Source: Deltaproteobacteria bacterium
GTDB lineage: Bacteria > Desulfobacterota > DSM-4660 > Desulfatiglandales > B25-G16
Length of the DNA: 5,882 bases
Direction: 5' to 3'
Assembly: GCA_019308645.1 (NCBI GenBank)
Contig: JAFDHR010000222.1
Location: 1 to 5,882 of the forward strand
Below are positions 5,182-5,882 of this stretch, in pieces. Made by a program: the position numbers and the translations under genes. Under the pieces are notes generated by a model. That model made no database searches. It saw only the letters and a list, made by a program, of their open reading frames with translations, and was not told the DNA's origin. Numbering within the stretch: the first letter of the stretch is position 1; each line of letters begins with the position of its first letter.

Positions 5182-5882
5182 ATGTTTGGGTTGATGGGAA
5201 AAATTTTAAGAGTGAATTTAACAGAGGGAAAAATCCTCAAAGAAGAAATTCCCGAAGAGATGGCAAAGAAATTTTTAGGTGGTCGGGGGTTAGCCAGTAA
5301 ATATTTATTTGATGAAAATAGACCAGGAATAGATCCTTTAGGGCCGGAAAATAAGCTTATCTTTATGTCCGGTCTCGTGACCGGAACCGCCTCTCCTAGT
5401 GCCGGCCGCTATAGCGTTGTTACGAAATCTCCTTTGACCAATATCTGGACCCAGTCCAATTCAGGGGGTCGGTGGGGCGTTGACCTCAAGCATTCAGGTT
5501 TTGACGGCATCATTTTCGAAGGCGCATCCGAAAAGCCGGTTTATCTCGTGATTGATGATGGAAAGGCCGAACTCAGAGATGCTACCGATTTTTGGGGTAA
5601 GAATGTTTCAGAAACGACTAAACTGCTTAAAGAAAGATTAGGTGAGACATTCAATGTTGCCAGTATTGGCATAGCTGGAGAAAATCTGGTCAAATATGCT
5701 GCCATTATGAATGACCTTCATCGGGCGGCCGGTCGATGCGGTGTGGGCGCTGTCATGGGCTCCAAAAAATTGAAGGCGATTGCCGTAAGAGGGTCAAAGA
5801 AAATCCAGATTGCGGATCAAAAGGCCTTCACACAAGTGACTAAGAAGCAGTTAGAGCTTCTTGATGAATCTATCTTAGCTGC
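5182..5882 (+). CDS. Aldehyde:ferredoxin oxidoreductase family protein, 3'-partial
   Basis: The first 233 residues of a tungsten-bis-pterin enzyme of roughly 600 residues in this family run off the window end. Such enzymes oxidise aldehydes to acids with ferredoxin as acceptor in the cytoplasm of anaerobes. AGGGAGGTG (5168-5176) sits five bases before the ATG. Typical N-terminal blocks are GKILRVNLTEGKI (6-18), FLGGRGLASKYL (31-42), AGRYSVVTKSPLTN (74-87), SNSGGRWGVDLKHSGFDGII (92-111), IGIAGENLVKYAAIMND (162-178) and AAGRCGVGAVMGSKKLKAIAVRG (182-204). The GRCGVGAVMGSK block matches ordinary aldehyde oxidoreductases; as I recall, benzoyl-CoA reductase BamB has SRGGVGVVMGDK there, so BamB is less likely. 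The iron-sulfur cysteines and the DXXGL pterin motifs lie beyond the window, so subtype and substrate remain open. Confidence 0.93.
   Translation, partial: MFGLMGKILRVNLTEGKILKEEIPEEMAKKFLGGRGLASKYLFDENRPGIDPLGPENKLIFMSGLVTGTASPSAGRYSVVTKSPLTNIWTQSNSGGRWGVDLKHSGFDGIIFEGASEKPVYLVIDDGKAELRDATDFWGKNVSETTKLLKERLGETFNVASIGIAGENLVKYAAIMNDLHRAAGRCGVGAVMGSKKLKAIAVRGSKKIQIADQKAFTQVTKKQLELLDESILA

Noticed and set aside
5129..5194. 21-codon open frame starting at ATG 5129 and overlapping the AOR start
   Set aside because: It has no clear ribosome site and no leader-peptide features such as runs of one amino acid followed by alternative hairpins.
1..5882. CRISPR array, tRNA, rRNA or riboswitch
   Set aside because: No regularly spaced direct repeats, tRNA-like cloverleaf, rRNA sequence or recognised riboswitch core was seen on either strand.

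Overview
The window looks like part of the chromosome of an anaerobic bacterium, most plausibly a sulfate-reducing or syntrophic member of the Desulfobacterota (former Deltaproteobacteria). This is inferred from protein character only: a canonical aldehyde:ferredoxin oxidoreductase (a tungsten enzyme of strict anaerobes), a ChoD-like GMC dehydrogenase with a ferredoxin-like cysteine motif, a soluble GAF-histidine kinase, and SCP2 and crotonase-fold lipid proteins. All five genes read on the + strand, and each of the four genes whose start lies in the window has a good Shine-Dalgarno site.

Layout. (1) 1-1401: the 3' part of a GAF/HisKA/HATPase sensor kinase whose start lies outside the window. 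Its last part appears frameshifted: the expected end of the ATPase domain continues in the neighbouring frame to a stop at 1406-1408. (2) 1522-2310: a complete crotonase-fold protein (enoyl-CoA hydratase/isomerase family). (3) 2439-4001: a complete 520-residue GMC/cholesterol-oxidase-like FAD enzyme with a CX2CX2CX3CP motif. (4) 4002-4522: a gap of about 520 bases without a convincing gene. It holds a 192-bp element bounded by near-perfect 31/32-bp inverted repeats (4161-4352), like a MITE, with a 16-bp perfect palindrome inside. (5) 4523-5095: an SCP2-type lipid-carrier protein. (6) 5182 to the window end: the N-terminal third or so of an aldehyde:ferredoxin oxidoreductase.

How the genes could work together (inference): a GMC dehydrogenase oxidises a hydrophobic alcohol, the AOR oxidises an aldehyde to an acid with ferredoxin as acceptor, the crotonase-fold protein acts on a CoA thioester, and the SCP2 protein holds or presents a hydrophobic substrate. 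This would suit anaerobic catabolism of a lipid, sterol or isoprenoid alcohol, with the upstream kinase as a possible regulator. The 86-128 base gaps between most genes and the inserted element mean a single operon is not proven.

The most notable signals are the MITE-like element, the frameshifted kinase C-terminus with its cysteine cluster, and the ferredoxin-like motif in the GMC enzyme.
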